Assembly: GCF_900582195.1 (NCBI RefSeq)
Contig: NZ_UTHA01000016.1
Span: 94,886-158,885 of the forward strand
Length of the DNA: 64,000 nucleotides
Reading direction: 5' to 3'
Origin: Pseudomonas viridiflava
Lineage (GTDB): Bacteria; Pseudomonadota; Gammaproteobacteria; Pseudomonadales; Pseudomonadaceae
The position numbers and the translations under genes are program-made. The notes beneath the pieces were generated by a model. It ran no database searches. It worked only from the letters and a program-made list of their open reading frames with translations, and was not told where the DNA came from. Below, one piece after another: positions 18,344-27,900 of this stretch (position 1 is its first letter; the number at the start of each line of letters is the position of its first letter).

Positions 18344-19984
18344 AGACGCGTTCCTTGAAGAGGTCGATGCCAATACGCTGGTAGGTGTCGATAAGCGCTC
18401 GTCTTCGGTACGTTGTTCAACGTATACGTCGATCAGCTTCGAGATCACGTCAGGCATGGCTTCCTGAGCGAAGGACGGGCCGAGGATCTTGCCCAGGCTC
18501 GCATCCCGGCTAGCGCTGCCGCCGAGAGAAACCTGATAGAACTCTTCGCCTTTCTTGTCGACACCAAGAATGCCGATATGACCGACGTGGTGGTGACCAC
18601 AAGCGTTCATGCAACCGGAGATATTCAGGTCAAGTTCACCGATGTCGAACAGGTAGTCGAGGTCATCGAAGCGACGCTGGATCGACTCGGCAATCGGGAT
18701 CGACTTGGCGTTGGCCAGCGAGCAGAAATCACCGCCAGGGCAGCAGATGATGTCGGTCAGCAGGCCGATGTTCGGCGTGGCGAAACCGCCTTCACGCAGT
18801 TCACCCCAAAGGGCGAACAACTGGCTTTGCTCGACGTCGGCCAGAATGATGTTCTGTTCGTGCGAGGTGCGCAGTTGACCGAAGCTGTAGCGGTCGGCCA
18901 GATCGGCGACGGCGTCGAGCTGCTTGTCGGTGATGTCACCCGGGGCAACGCCGGTCGGTTTCAGCGACAGGGTCACGGCGACATAGCCCGGCTTCTTGTG
19001 CGCCAGGGTGTTGCGGGTGCGCCAGCGGGCGAAACCCGGATGCTCTTTATCGAGTTCGGCCAGGGCGGCAGTCTGGTTGTCCAGCGCCTTGTAGTCCGGG
19101 TCGACGAAATGCTTGGCAACGCGATGCAGTTCGGCTTCGGTCAGTGTGGTCTGGCCACCGCGCAGGTGTACCATTTCCGCATCGACTTTCTGTGCGAACA
19201 CTTCAGGCGTAAGGGCTTTGACGAGGATCTTGATCCGCGCCTTGTATTTGTTGTCGCGACGGCCGTAGCGGTTATAGACCCGCAGGATGGCGTCGAGGTA
19301 GCTCAACAGGTCCTGCCACGGCAGGAACTCGTTGATGAACGCACCAACCACCGGCGTACGACCGAGGCCACCGCCGACCAAGACACGGAAGCCCAGTTCG
19401 CCAGCGGCGTTGTGCACCGGCTCAAGGCCGATGTCGTGGACTTCAATGGCCGCACGGTCAGCGGTCGAACCGTTGACGGCGATCTTGAACTTGCGCGGCA
19501 GGTAGGCAAATTCCGGGTGGAACGTGGTCCACTGACGGACGATCTCGCACCATGGGCGCGGGTCGATCACTTCGTCGGCAGCAACACCGGCGAACTGGTC
19601 GGTGGTGACATTGCGCAGGCAGTTGCCGCTGGTCTGAATTGCGTGCATCTGCACGGTAGCCAGTTCAGCCAGAATGTCCGGGATGTCTTCCACCGCCGGC
19701 CAGTTGAACTGCACGTTCTGCCGCGTACTGATGTGGGCGTAGCCCTTGTCGTAGTCGCGGGCAATCTTGGCCATCATGCGCGTCTGACGCGAAGTCAGCT
19801 GGCCGTAAGGCACGGCCACACGCAACATCGGCGCGAAGCGCTGGATGTACAGGCCATTTTGCAGGCGCAGGGGGCGGAATTCTTCTTCGCTCAGCTCACC
19901 TGCCAGATAGCGTCGGGTCTGATCACGGAACTGCTTGACGCGGTCCTCGATGATCCGCTGATCGTACTCGTCGTATACGTACAT
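17849..19984 (-). CDS. cysI: Sulfite reductase hemoprotein CysI, reading into DUF934 (apparent 1-bp deletion)
   Basis: The open frame encodes 711 aa. Residues 1-531 are CysI: an N-terminal ferrodoxin-like half (NGLYIQRFAPMLRVAVPYG, THISTRQN-like segment AHISTRQNVQFNWP) and siroheme/4Fe-4S ligands in CPGGDFC and CMNAC. It reduces sulfite to sulfide for cysteine synthesis. The natural end is lost: the text after EQRTEDER is LSTPTSVLAS, but adding one T restores FIDTYQRIGIDLFKERVYAANH and a stop at 18327, giving a 552-aa protein of normal length. The start ATG at 19984 has CAGGA upstream. Either a sequencing error or a true mutation has fused CysI to DUF934. Confidence 0.9.
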   Translation of the reverse strand: MYVYDEYDQRIIEDRVKQFRDQTRRYLAGELSEEEFRPLRLQNGLYIQRFAPMLRVAVPYGQLTSRQTRMMAKIARDYDKGYAHISTRQNVQFNWPAVEDIPDILAELATVQMHAIQTSGNCLRNVTTDQFAGVAADEVIDPRPWCEIVRQWTTFHPEFAYLPRKFKIAVNGSTADRAAIEVHDIGLEPVHNAAGELGFRVLVGGGLGRTPVVGAFINEFLPWQDLLSYLDAILRVYNRYGRRDNKYKARIKILVKALTPEVFAQKVDAEMVHLRGGQTTLTEAELHRVAKHFVDPDYKALDNQTAALAELDKEHPGFARWRTRNTLAHKKPGYVAVTLSLKPTGVAPGDITDKQLDAVADLADRYSFGQLRTSHEQNIILADVEQSQLFALWGELREGGFATPNIGLLTDIICCPGGDFCSLANAKSIPIAESIQRRFDDLDYLFDIGELDLNISGCMNACGHHHVGHIGILGVDKKGEEFYQVSLGGSASRDASLGKILGPSFAQEAMPDVISKLIDVYVEQRTEDERLSTPTSVLASTSSRNASMQRIIKNNAVVDETWHLLPKDFNIDDISNCDDLIVPLQLWREHSRMLKARDGGLGVWLDADEEAEEIGEDVAEFQVIALNFPAFTDGRNYSNARLLRDRYGFKGELRAIGDVLRDQLFYMHRCGFDAFAVRADKDPYEALEGLKDFSVTYQAATDEPLPLFRRR
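18393..18394 (-). other. Apparent single-base deletion in cysI
   Basis: On the minus strand the sequence reads GAGCGCTTATCGAC. A family-like C-terminus needs GAGCGCTTTATCGAC, one extra T in the TT run. The shift removes the last 22 residues of CysI and fuses the frame to DUF934. Confidence 0.8.
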
Positions 19985-20276
19985 ATAAGTCCTGTTCTCA
20001 GGCTTGGGCTACTCGGAAAACGCTGCGTTTTCGCTTGCTGGAGTCCGATTGTGCCTCTGCAATTCTGCGCGCACGGCCGCGCACTCCGTAACGGAGCCGG
20101 GGCAATATACCCGTTTGCAGTTATGCGCAAAAGTGATGTTTGAGTATATGTAAAGAACCAAATCGCCTAACGAGAACGGCTGTCAACTAATCCACATTTG
20201 TCGTGCGGACAATCATCGTCTTAACTGTGGTCGAGTCTTTCTGCAATCACCGATAAAACCGACAAGAGGCGATGCA

Positions 20277-20390
20277 ATGAGCAATCCGACCAAGGCAAGA
20301 AAAAGCGACAGCAGTGTCGATGCATGGGCCATTCTGTTCCTGATCATTCTCGTAGTAGGAACAGCAGTATTCTGGGTCAGTCATCAGTAA
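20277..20390 (+). CDS. 37-aa membrane microprotein
   Basis: This short frame starts at the ATG at 20277, with AGAGG upstream, and ends in TAA at 20388. It encodes a polar N-terminus (MSNPTKARKSDSSVDAW) and one transmembrane helix (AILFLIILVVGTAVFWV), ending SHQ. The charge pattern (Lys/Arg before the helix) predicts a cytoplasmic N-terminus. It stands alone between cysI, which is divergent, and a binding-protein gene. The 290-bp space upstream toward cysI holds no other gene. I know no family name; coding status rests on the ribosome site and the clean membrane-helix design. Confidence 0.6.
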   Translation: MSNPTKARKSDSSVDAWAILFLIILVVGTAVFWVSHQ

Positions 20391-20469
20391 ACGACCCGTC
20401 CGGGCCCGTCTCCGACAGACTGTCGGACAAAAAACGGGATCAGGCGTCAATAGCCGGTAGATCGATGGC

Positions 20470-20475
20470 TATAAT
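20470..20475 (+). promoter_or_regulatory. Candidate -10 box (TATAAT) before the binding-protein gene
   Basis: A consensus TATAAT lies 34 bp before the ATG at 20509. No good -35 hexamer is seen at 16-18 bp upstream, so the promoter call is tentative. An inverted repeat TCCGACAG/CTGTCGGA lies at about 20413-20429. Confidence 0.45.
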
Positions 20476-20508
20476 GCACGGCCATTTTTCCTTGGGCCCG
20501 GATGCTTC

Positions 20509-21582
20509 ATGTTCAGGTTTTTGCACATCAGTCTTCTGTTGTTCGGCGCGCTCTTCCAGACCGGTGCGCGGGCAGAGTCTGTGCTGTTTTTGAATCCGGG
20601 TTCGACGCAGGAAGCCTTCTGGGTCAGCTATTCGCAATTCATGCAGGCCGCCGCCCATGATCTGGGTATCGATTTGCAGATTCTCTATTCCCAGCGTCAG
20701 CCCGAACTGACCCTGGCTCAGGCGCGCCTCGCGTTGCAGGGGCCGAATCGTCCCGAGTACCTGGTGTTCGTCAACGAACAATACGTCGCCCCGCAAATCC
20801 TGCGCCTGGCCGAGCACAGCGGCGTGAAGCTGTTTATGGTCAATGCCGCGCTGACACCTGACCAGCAGGCGCTGCTTGGCGAGCGCGACGAGCGCATCGG
20901 CAGCCTGGTGCCGAACGACGAGGAGGGCGGTTACCTGATGATGAAGGAGCTGATTCGCCTGCACCCGCCGACGCCCGCTGCCGAGCCGATTGAAGTGCTG
21001 GCGTTCTCCGGGCTGAAGGTCACCCCTTCGGCGCAATTGCGTGAGCGCGGCATGCAGCGGGCGCTGGCCGAACACCCACAGATGCGCCTGCGGCAATTGG
21101 TCTACAGCGGCTGGACCCAAGAGCGCGCCTATGAGCAGGCCAGGCAGTTGTTCGCCCGCTACCCGAAGGTGTCGCTGGTGTGGTCGGCCAATGATGAAAT
21201 GGCTTTCGGCGCGATGCGCGCGTACGCCGAGACCGGCAAAGTCCCCGGCAAAGATGCCTTGTTCAGTGCGGTCAACACCTCACCGGCGGCCTTGCAGGCG
21301 CTAGTCGACGGACGCCTGAGTGCGCTGGTCGGCGGACATTTCACCCTGGGTGGCTGGGCGTTGGTCGAGTTGCATGATGTCGAGCAAGGTGTCGAGTTGA
21401 ATCACTACGGCGGTCGTGACCGGCAGATTCCCCTGCTGCAGTTGATCGACGCAGCGCACGCCCGGCAAATGCTGGCCATGGGTACATCTGCGGACTACGG
21501 GGTGAATTTCCGCAAGCTTTCGGCCAAGGGGCAACCGCCGTCGTACCGCTACCCGTTCACCTTGCAGACCCTGATGCGTTGA
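20509..21582 (+). CDS. Periplasmic binding protein (type 1, sugar-like ABC substrate-binding)
   Basis: This 357-aa protein has a signal peptide (cleavage near GARA, ~22) and the LacI/RbsB-like type 1 periplasmic fold: SVLFLNPGSTQEAFWVSYSQFMQAAAHDLGI, YLVFVNEQYVAPQILRLAEHSGVKLFMVNA, VSLVWSANDEMAFGAMRAYAETG. No permease or ATPase is encoded nearby. It may therefore serve a sensor rather than a transporter, as seen for orphan members next to signalling genes in other pseudomonads. The ligand is unknown. It ends 5 bp before the convergent DUF2970 gene. Confidence 0.85.
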   Translation: MFRFLHISLLLFGALFQTGARAESVLFLNPGSTQEAFWVSYSQFMQAAAHDLGIDLQILYSQRQPELTLAQARLALQGPNRPEYLVFVNEQYVAPQILRLAEHSGVKLFMVNAALTPDQQALLGERDERIGSLVPNDEEGGYLMMKELIRLHPPTPAAEPIEVLAFSGLKVTPSAQLRERGMQRALAEHPQMRLRQLVYSGWTQERAYEQARQLFARYPKVSLVWSANDEMAFGAMRAYAETGKVPGKDALFSAVNTSPAALQALVDGRLSALVGGHFTLGGWALVELHDVEQGVELNHYGGRDRQIPLLQLIDAAHARQMLAMGTSADYGVNFRKLSAKGQPPSYRYPFTLQTLMR

Positions 21583-21587
21583 GCGCG

Positions 21588-21806
21588 TCAGACCCCGGCG
21601 AAATGCAGCACCAGTTTGACGATGGCAAACAGCGTCAACGCAAACAACGCGGTGAACAGAATGCCCAGCATCACGAAATGGCTGGGCTTGCCATGGGTGA
21701 AGTCCCTTGCCCGGTTCTTGCCGCTCTGCACCCCGAACGCTGCCGCCATGACGCTGTGCAGCATCTGCCAGAAGGTCGGTGGTTTGTTGTCGACTGGATC
21801 GTCCAT
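21588..21806 (-). CDS. DUF2970 small membrane protein
   Basis: This 72-aa protein begins at the ATG at 21806, preceded by GGAGGG (a GTG four codons upstream lacks its own site). It has an amphipathic N-terminal region (FWQMLHSVMAAAFGVQSGKNRARDF) and one C-terminal transmembrane helix (FVMLGILFTALFALTLFAIVKLVLHF), as in DUF2970. The function is unknown. It shares a 154-bp divergent upstream region with the giant NEL gene. Confidence 0.88.
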   Translation of the reverse strand: MDDPVDNKPPTFWQMLHSVMAAAFGVQSGKNRARDFTHGKPSHFVMLGILFTALFALTLFAIVKLVLHFAGV

Positions 21807-21960
21807 AAATCCCTCCACGTAAGCCGTGCCCTACAAGCGTAGTCAAAATATGCGGGCCAGCCTGACACATAGTTACAAGTGCGCCTCGTTGCGTTAAATA
21901 GTTACCGCAAGGGTAATCGCCCGGGATGGTCTGCTGACGCTCCATTCACAGGAGCGATGT

Positions 21961-24900
21961 ATGCCCACCCATTTCAGCCCCCGCCCGGACCAGAAAACGC
22001 CAACCAGACCCTTGGCCACGGAGAGCCTTCACGCCGAGTACCTCGAAGGTGCGCTGCCGCAATGGCTTATCGACGCCAGCGCTCAAAGAAAGGCCGCGAT
22101 CAGGCAGGCCGGCCTGCTGCTGCCGCAGTGGTATACACAAGCGTCGGCACTGCAGCGCAAGAGGCTGGACGACTGTTTCAGGGCCAGTCTCGCCGCGCAG
22201 TCTGCATTGGACAAAACGATGTCACCGCTCAAGGACATCGACGCGTTTGCCCGGCCGATACTGATCCGCGCGCTAAAAAAACACTACAAGGTCGACGTCG
22301 ACGTCGACAAAACCTTGCTAAGCCTCAGGCGACCTATGGCCCTGGGTATTTTCAGTATTGAAGTCGGCTCTTTCGAAGTCTTGAGCCTGACCCTGCTGCA
22401 AGCCGCGATGCACAATTTCGAGCTTAGCGAATGCCTGCCCGGCGCCTTTCATGACAGCTCGGGTTTTGAAGAGGAAACCGCGCCCGGCGAATACGCGCCG
22501 GTGAAGGTCAACCTGAGCGTCACGAATTTTCTGCGCTTGTGCCGCTCGCTCGATATTGGCGCGCGGTATCAAGCGCACCTCAAGGCGTTTTTCCATACCA
22601 CCAACCCGGTCATGGCAGACACCTTGCGCACGCAATTCATCGCTAGCCAGAAGGCCAGCCTGCGCGCGGCGGCTGAGCAGGCGTTGCTGACCATGGACAT
22701 TCGTCCGCAGGATCACGCGATGATCCTCTCGGTCATCGCCGGCGAGAAACACCCCGTGATGGGCGCAAAGCAGGTCTGGTTCGCCGATTTGGGTCTGATG
22801 CGGCAGCGGCTGGTGGGCTGTATCGCCTTCTTGATCGGATCTGAGCGCCGCGCCAGTGAGGCGGTGATTCTGTATGTGCCCCATGATCCCGAGCATCCGC
22901 TGAAGCGCTATACCGGGGCGCAAATGGAGGAAACATTCAAGCGGCTGTTTACCGCCCGCGATGCACAGTCAGCGAAAAGCCCGGAGCCGACGGCCTACCA
23001 ACGTTTTTTCAGCCAGTTTCTGCCTTACGACAAGCGTTCTTATTATTTCAGCCAGTTTGTCCGAGAGTCTGCCGACACCCCGCTCGATTTCTACAACACG
23101 CTTTGGCGTAGAGTCCCGGAGGCTTTTAGTCCGGTTTTTCCTTTTACCCACATCAGGGAGTTGCCCCCCGAACATCCGTGGATGGAACCGGAGCCTGATC
23201 CGTACATCGGCATCTCGATCATGCCGCTCAATGAACGCGATCCTTGGGCGAAAAACAGCGACTTGTGGGCCCGGCTCTACGAGCAGCATCGCGACAAAGT
23301 GCTGGCCGATGCCCGCAGTCATGCGGTGCCGTCCAAGGATGTCGACGCCAGGGAGCGCGATGCGCGATTAGCGGCGCTGCTACAGATAGGGCTGCTGACG
23401 CTCAATCTGGTGTCGATGTTCGTGCCGGTACTGGGCGAGATCATGATGGTGGTGATGGCCGGGCAGTTGCTGTACGAAACCTTCGAAGGCGCGGTCGAGT
23501 GGAGCGAGGGTGACAAGCATGCCGCCAAAGCGCACTTGGTGGATGTGGCGGAAAACCTGGCACTGATCGGCGCGATGAGTGCGGGCGGAGCGCTGCTCGA
23601 CAAGCTCACAGCGGTCGCGCCGGAGCCGGTGATCGAGGAGATGCACCCGGTGACCTTGCCTGACGGCGAGACACGCCTCTGGAAACCCGACCTGAGCGGC
23701 TATGAGCAAGAAATTACATTGCACGACGCGGTCGGGCCGGATGCGCTGGGCCAGTATCGGCTCAACGGCAAAACCTACATCCGTCAGGGTGACAAGGTCT
23801 ACGAGCAGTTGATCGATCCGTCGACCTCGCAGTGGCGCATCAAGCATCCCGTCGAGTCCAACGCTTACCAGCCTGTGCTTGAACACAATGGTCGGGGCGC
23901 CTGGCGGCAAACACTGGAACAGCCCATGCGCTGGAGTCGCCTGACGCTGTTGCGGCGCATGGGGCATGTTACCGATGGGTTTTCCGATGAGACGCTGCTG
24001 ACGCTGGCCGATATCAGCGGCGTCAGCGAAAGCTCCCTGCGCAAGATGCACCTGGATCACGCGCCAGCGCCGCCGGCGTTGCGCGATGCCATGCGCTTGT
24101 TCAAAGCAGATGCCGAGGCCGCGCAAATTGTCGAGCAACTGCGCGGTGCGGCGCCGCTCGATACGCGTTATCTGAACGCGCTGCCGCTGGTCACCGACAT
24201 GCCGCGCTGGCCATACGACCGGGTACTGGAAATCTTCTCGGCGCCTGACATGTCGGGGCTGCCCACCCGCTACGGCGCCGAGAAACTCGTGCCCGGGGTC
24301 AGCAGTAAACCGGCGATCCAGCTCACGCGCGCTCAGGTGCTCAACGGAGAGCTGCCGGCGCGAATCCTCGCGACGCTGGAAGAAAACGAGATCAGCTATC
24401 TGCTCGGCAGGGACACCGCGCAGTTTCGCCCGGGCAGACCCGAGGCGCTCGGCCGGCAACTGGCGGATCATGTCGCCACGCGGCAGGCCTCGCTGGTTGA
24501 TGACCTGTATCGCGGTGCCGAACCGGTGAATCCGCACCTGCGTATTTTGCAGCGCGAAACGCCGGGGCTGAGCGATGCCGCCGCGCAGGATGTGCTCGAT
24601 CACGCCACCCCAGCGGAACTGACACGCCTGCAAAGCCGGGGACGGGCACCGTTGAAAATGCTCGAAGAGGCGCGTTGGTATGCCCGTCAGGGCCGACAAG
24701 TGCGTTCATTTGCCGGTTTGCACAGCGAAAATCTCTTGTCGGCGGATAGCCGCCGACTTGCGCTGCACACGCTGGCAAGGTTGCCGGGCTGGCCGCAGAC
24801 GTTGCGGCTGGAAATTCGTGAGGGCAGCCTGAGCGGGGCACTGCTCGACAGCCTGGGCGAAACCGTTGCGCCCAACAGGAAATATCTGATCAAGGAGGGG

Positions 24901-27900
24901 CCGTTCTATCGGGCCTTCAATGAACGAGGGGAGCCGCTCAACGGTACAACCAGGCAGGGTGAGAGCTTTTATCGCGCGATCATGCGTGTTTTGCCGGATG
25001 AGGAGGCGTCCGCGCTAGGGTTGAGCGATGACAGCCAAAGCCATGAGTTGCAACGCAAAGTCATCGAATCCGCGCGCACGCACCGCGACGAACTCGCGCA
25101 GTTGCTGACGCCGCAGGCCAAAAGCTTTAAAGCGCCGACACGGGTCAGCGCCACGTTGAGCGGCTATTACGCCAGCGGACGAGGCACGGGTCTGCGTCCT
25201 TCGCTGCTGGTGCGGGTCACCGAACTTTACCCAGGCCCGCGGCAGGCGGAGGCTTTCCTTGACCAGCACCGTGGCTTGAGCGACCGGCAAATCTACTCAC
25301 TGCTGCAGGCACGCCGGCGCGAATGGGAAGGTCTCAACACTGCGCTTGAACAATGGCAGGCCGGGCCGAGTGGCAGCGAGGCGGCCCAGGGTCGGTTACA
25401 CGTTGCCCAAGCGCTGCGCGAAGCCTGGCGCAATGCGCCGCTGGCCGAACAACATCCGGAAGCTGCGCGCCTCTCACTGGTCTGTGATGAGCCGTTGCCA
25501 GCGTTGACCAATGCCTTTCTCCACGTGCGCGAGCTGTCGGTGGCTGGAAACGGCTTGACCGACGGCAACGCGAATGCCTTTCTGGCGCGTTTTCCCGAAG
25601 TGACTCATCTGGCGATCGGCAACATGGAGCGCGGTATCGATTACCTGGCCTCCAGAACCCGGCCGCTCACCTCTTTGCCGTCGGCGGTCGGCCAGATGCC
25701 CCGGCTGGTCAGCCTGCGTTTTTCCTCTCACGCCCCAGCACTGGCGGCAGATTTTCCGGCAAGCCTGGGTGCGCTCACTTCGCTGGAAACGCTGCATATT
25801 GACTATGCCGGCTTCGACGCCCGCAGCTTGCATGCACTGGATCTTGGCGCTTTGCGTCGGCTGCGCAGCGTGCGCATCGATGCGCCTTACGCGTTATGGG
25901 AATGGCCGGCATCCGTCGAACGGCTTGAGCAACTGCAACGCCTGGATCTGAGCCACACCGCCATTCGCGCGCTGCCGGATTCCCTGTACAGCGGACAGGA
26001 ACGGCTGTGGGCCGGACTGTCGCTGGACTGGGGGGCATTGGCCCCGGCGCAGTTCATGCGCGCTTACGAGTACGTGCGCAACTACTCCGGCGAACTCGGC
26101 CATCTGGTCGATCTGAACCAGATGGTCAGCCAGTACTGCCGCGCCGAACTGGACTTCATGGCGACCTTGCCGGATCTGCACGATCCTTTGCCGGCAAGCT
26201 TCGATGCCGCGTGGGTGACGCCCGAGGCAAGGATGACGGCGATTGCCCGGCTCAGGGCGGAGCACGATGCAATCTTTGCGCAGTTCTATTTGCCAGCGAA
26301 TGCCGAGGGGATGCGTTTTGCAGGGTTGCGGTGGCAGTGGGCAACCGGGCGCAACGCCGCCACACTGCGGGCCCTCAAACGAAGCTGGAATGCTGCCCTG
26401 CGCCAGCATTACGGCGTACCCGGCGACATTGCAACGTTCGAGCTGCCTGAACCTGGTGTCGGTCTGATTGAATACCCGAGCACACAAAATGTCGTCGAGC
26501 TGCCGCGATTGCCGGCCGGCAGCTTTACGCACATCCGCACGCTGCGTTTGCGGCAACTGGACGTTCCTGCTGCGCAGGCGCGGGCTTTTGTCAGAGGGTT
26601 CAGCGCCACCGAAAACCTTATCCTGTCTGGCAACACTTTCGCCGAATTGCCGTTTGCCGCCACTGATCTGCCTTCATTGAGGCACGTCGATTTGTCGAAC
26701 AATCGCATCGTCGTCACCCCGGCGGTGCAGGCGCAATTCAATGGTCTGCGACGGCTCGGCAGGCTCAATCTGCAAGGCAATCCGCTGGGCCAACTGGATG
26801 TGAGCGCCATGCGCCAGCTTCAGGCGCTGAATCTGCGAGCCACCGATCTGCGAGCCTGGCCTGCCGGTGCTGAAAGCCTTGAGCGGTTGTACTGGCTCGA
26901 TTTGCGTGAAAACGCCATCGCGTCGCTGTCGCCACAAGCCTTGGCCGACCCCAATGCCCTAATGAAAGTCAATTTGAGCGGTAACGCTTTCAGCCCTGAA
27001 GGCGAGGTAGCACTGAACACTGCGTTACAGCGCATTGAACAGGCCAACGGTCTGTCTGACGGCACGTTGAGGCGATTTGCCGGGGAGCCAGTGCCTGCCG
27101 ACACGCTGCCGAGGCAGTCAGCCTGGACGCTGACGGAGTTGTTATTGGCGCTCCCCGAACGCGTTGCCGTGTCCCCGGGGGAGGCGGGGAGAGTGACGCA
27201 ATTGCAGAGTTTGCATCCGAGCGTGTCCCAGGAGCGCGCCGTGCAGATATTGCAGAATCTGCGGCAAACCGGGCTGACCGATGGGCAGATCGATGCGCAG
27301 ATCAGCCAATGGCACCAGCATTGTGAAGGGTTGACCCGTCAGTTGAATGACTGGCTCTACACGCGGGGAGCGCCTGCGGGCGAGCGTCGGGTGTCTGCGC
27401 AAAGCCGTTCCCGTGCTGCGCTGCGCATTCGCGAGGCATGGCTGGCGGGACTCAGCCACAACCCCGGCGAGGAGGGCTTGATCCTCAATCTGAGCGGGCT
27501 GCAAACCGGCGATATGCCGGGCCTGGCGGTGCCGCTTCCCGGAGTGACAATGCTCGATGTCAGTGGCGTCGGAATGACGGGCGCCGGCGCCAGTAGTTTC
27601 CTGCAAGGCTTTGCCAGCCTCAGGCGACTGATCATCAGCGGTAACGAGCTGCTGACCGTACCAGAGTCGGTGTTGCACATGAATCAACTTCAGCGATTGG
27701 ACATGCAGTATTGCGACCTGTTTAGCGCGTCCAGTGTCTATCCCTTGCTCGGCGGTGGGCGGTTGCGTTGGCTCGACTTGAGCTATAACGATCTGCACGC
27801 GTTCGACCCGCCAGCCTTCGGCGCCATCCACACTCTGGACCTGCGCTACAACGAGCTGGCCGATTGGCCGAGCGGGGTCCTCGACGCGCCGAACCTGCGC

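Noticed and set aside
18413..20143. 576-aa plus-strand frame opposite cysI
   Set aside because: It is an antisense shadow of a conserved enzyme gene.
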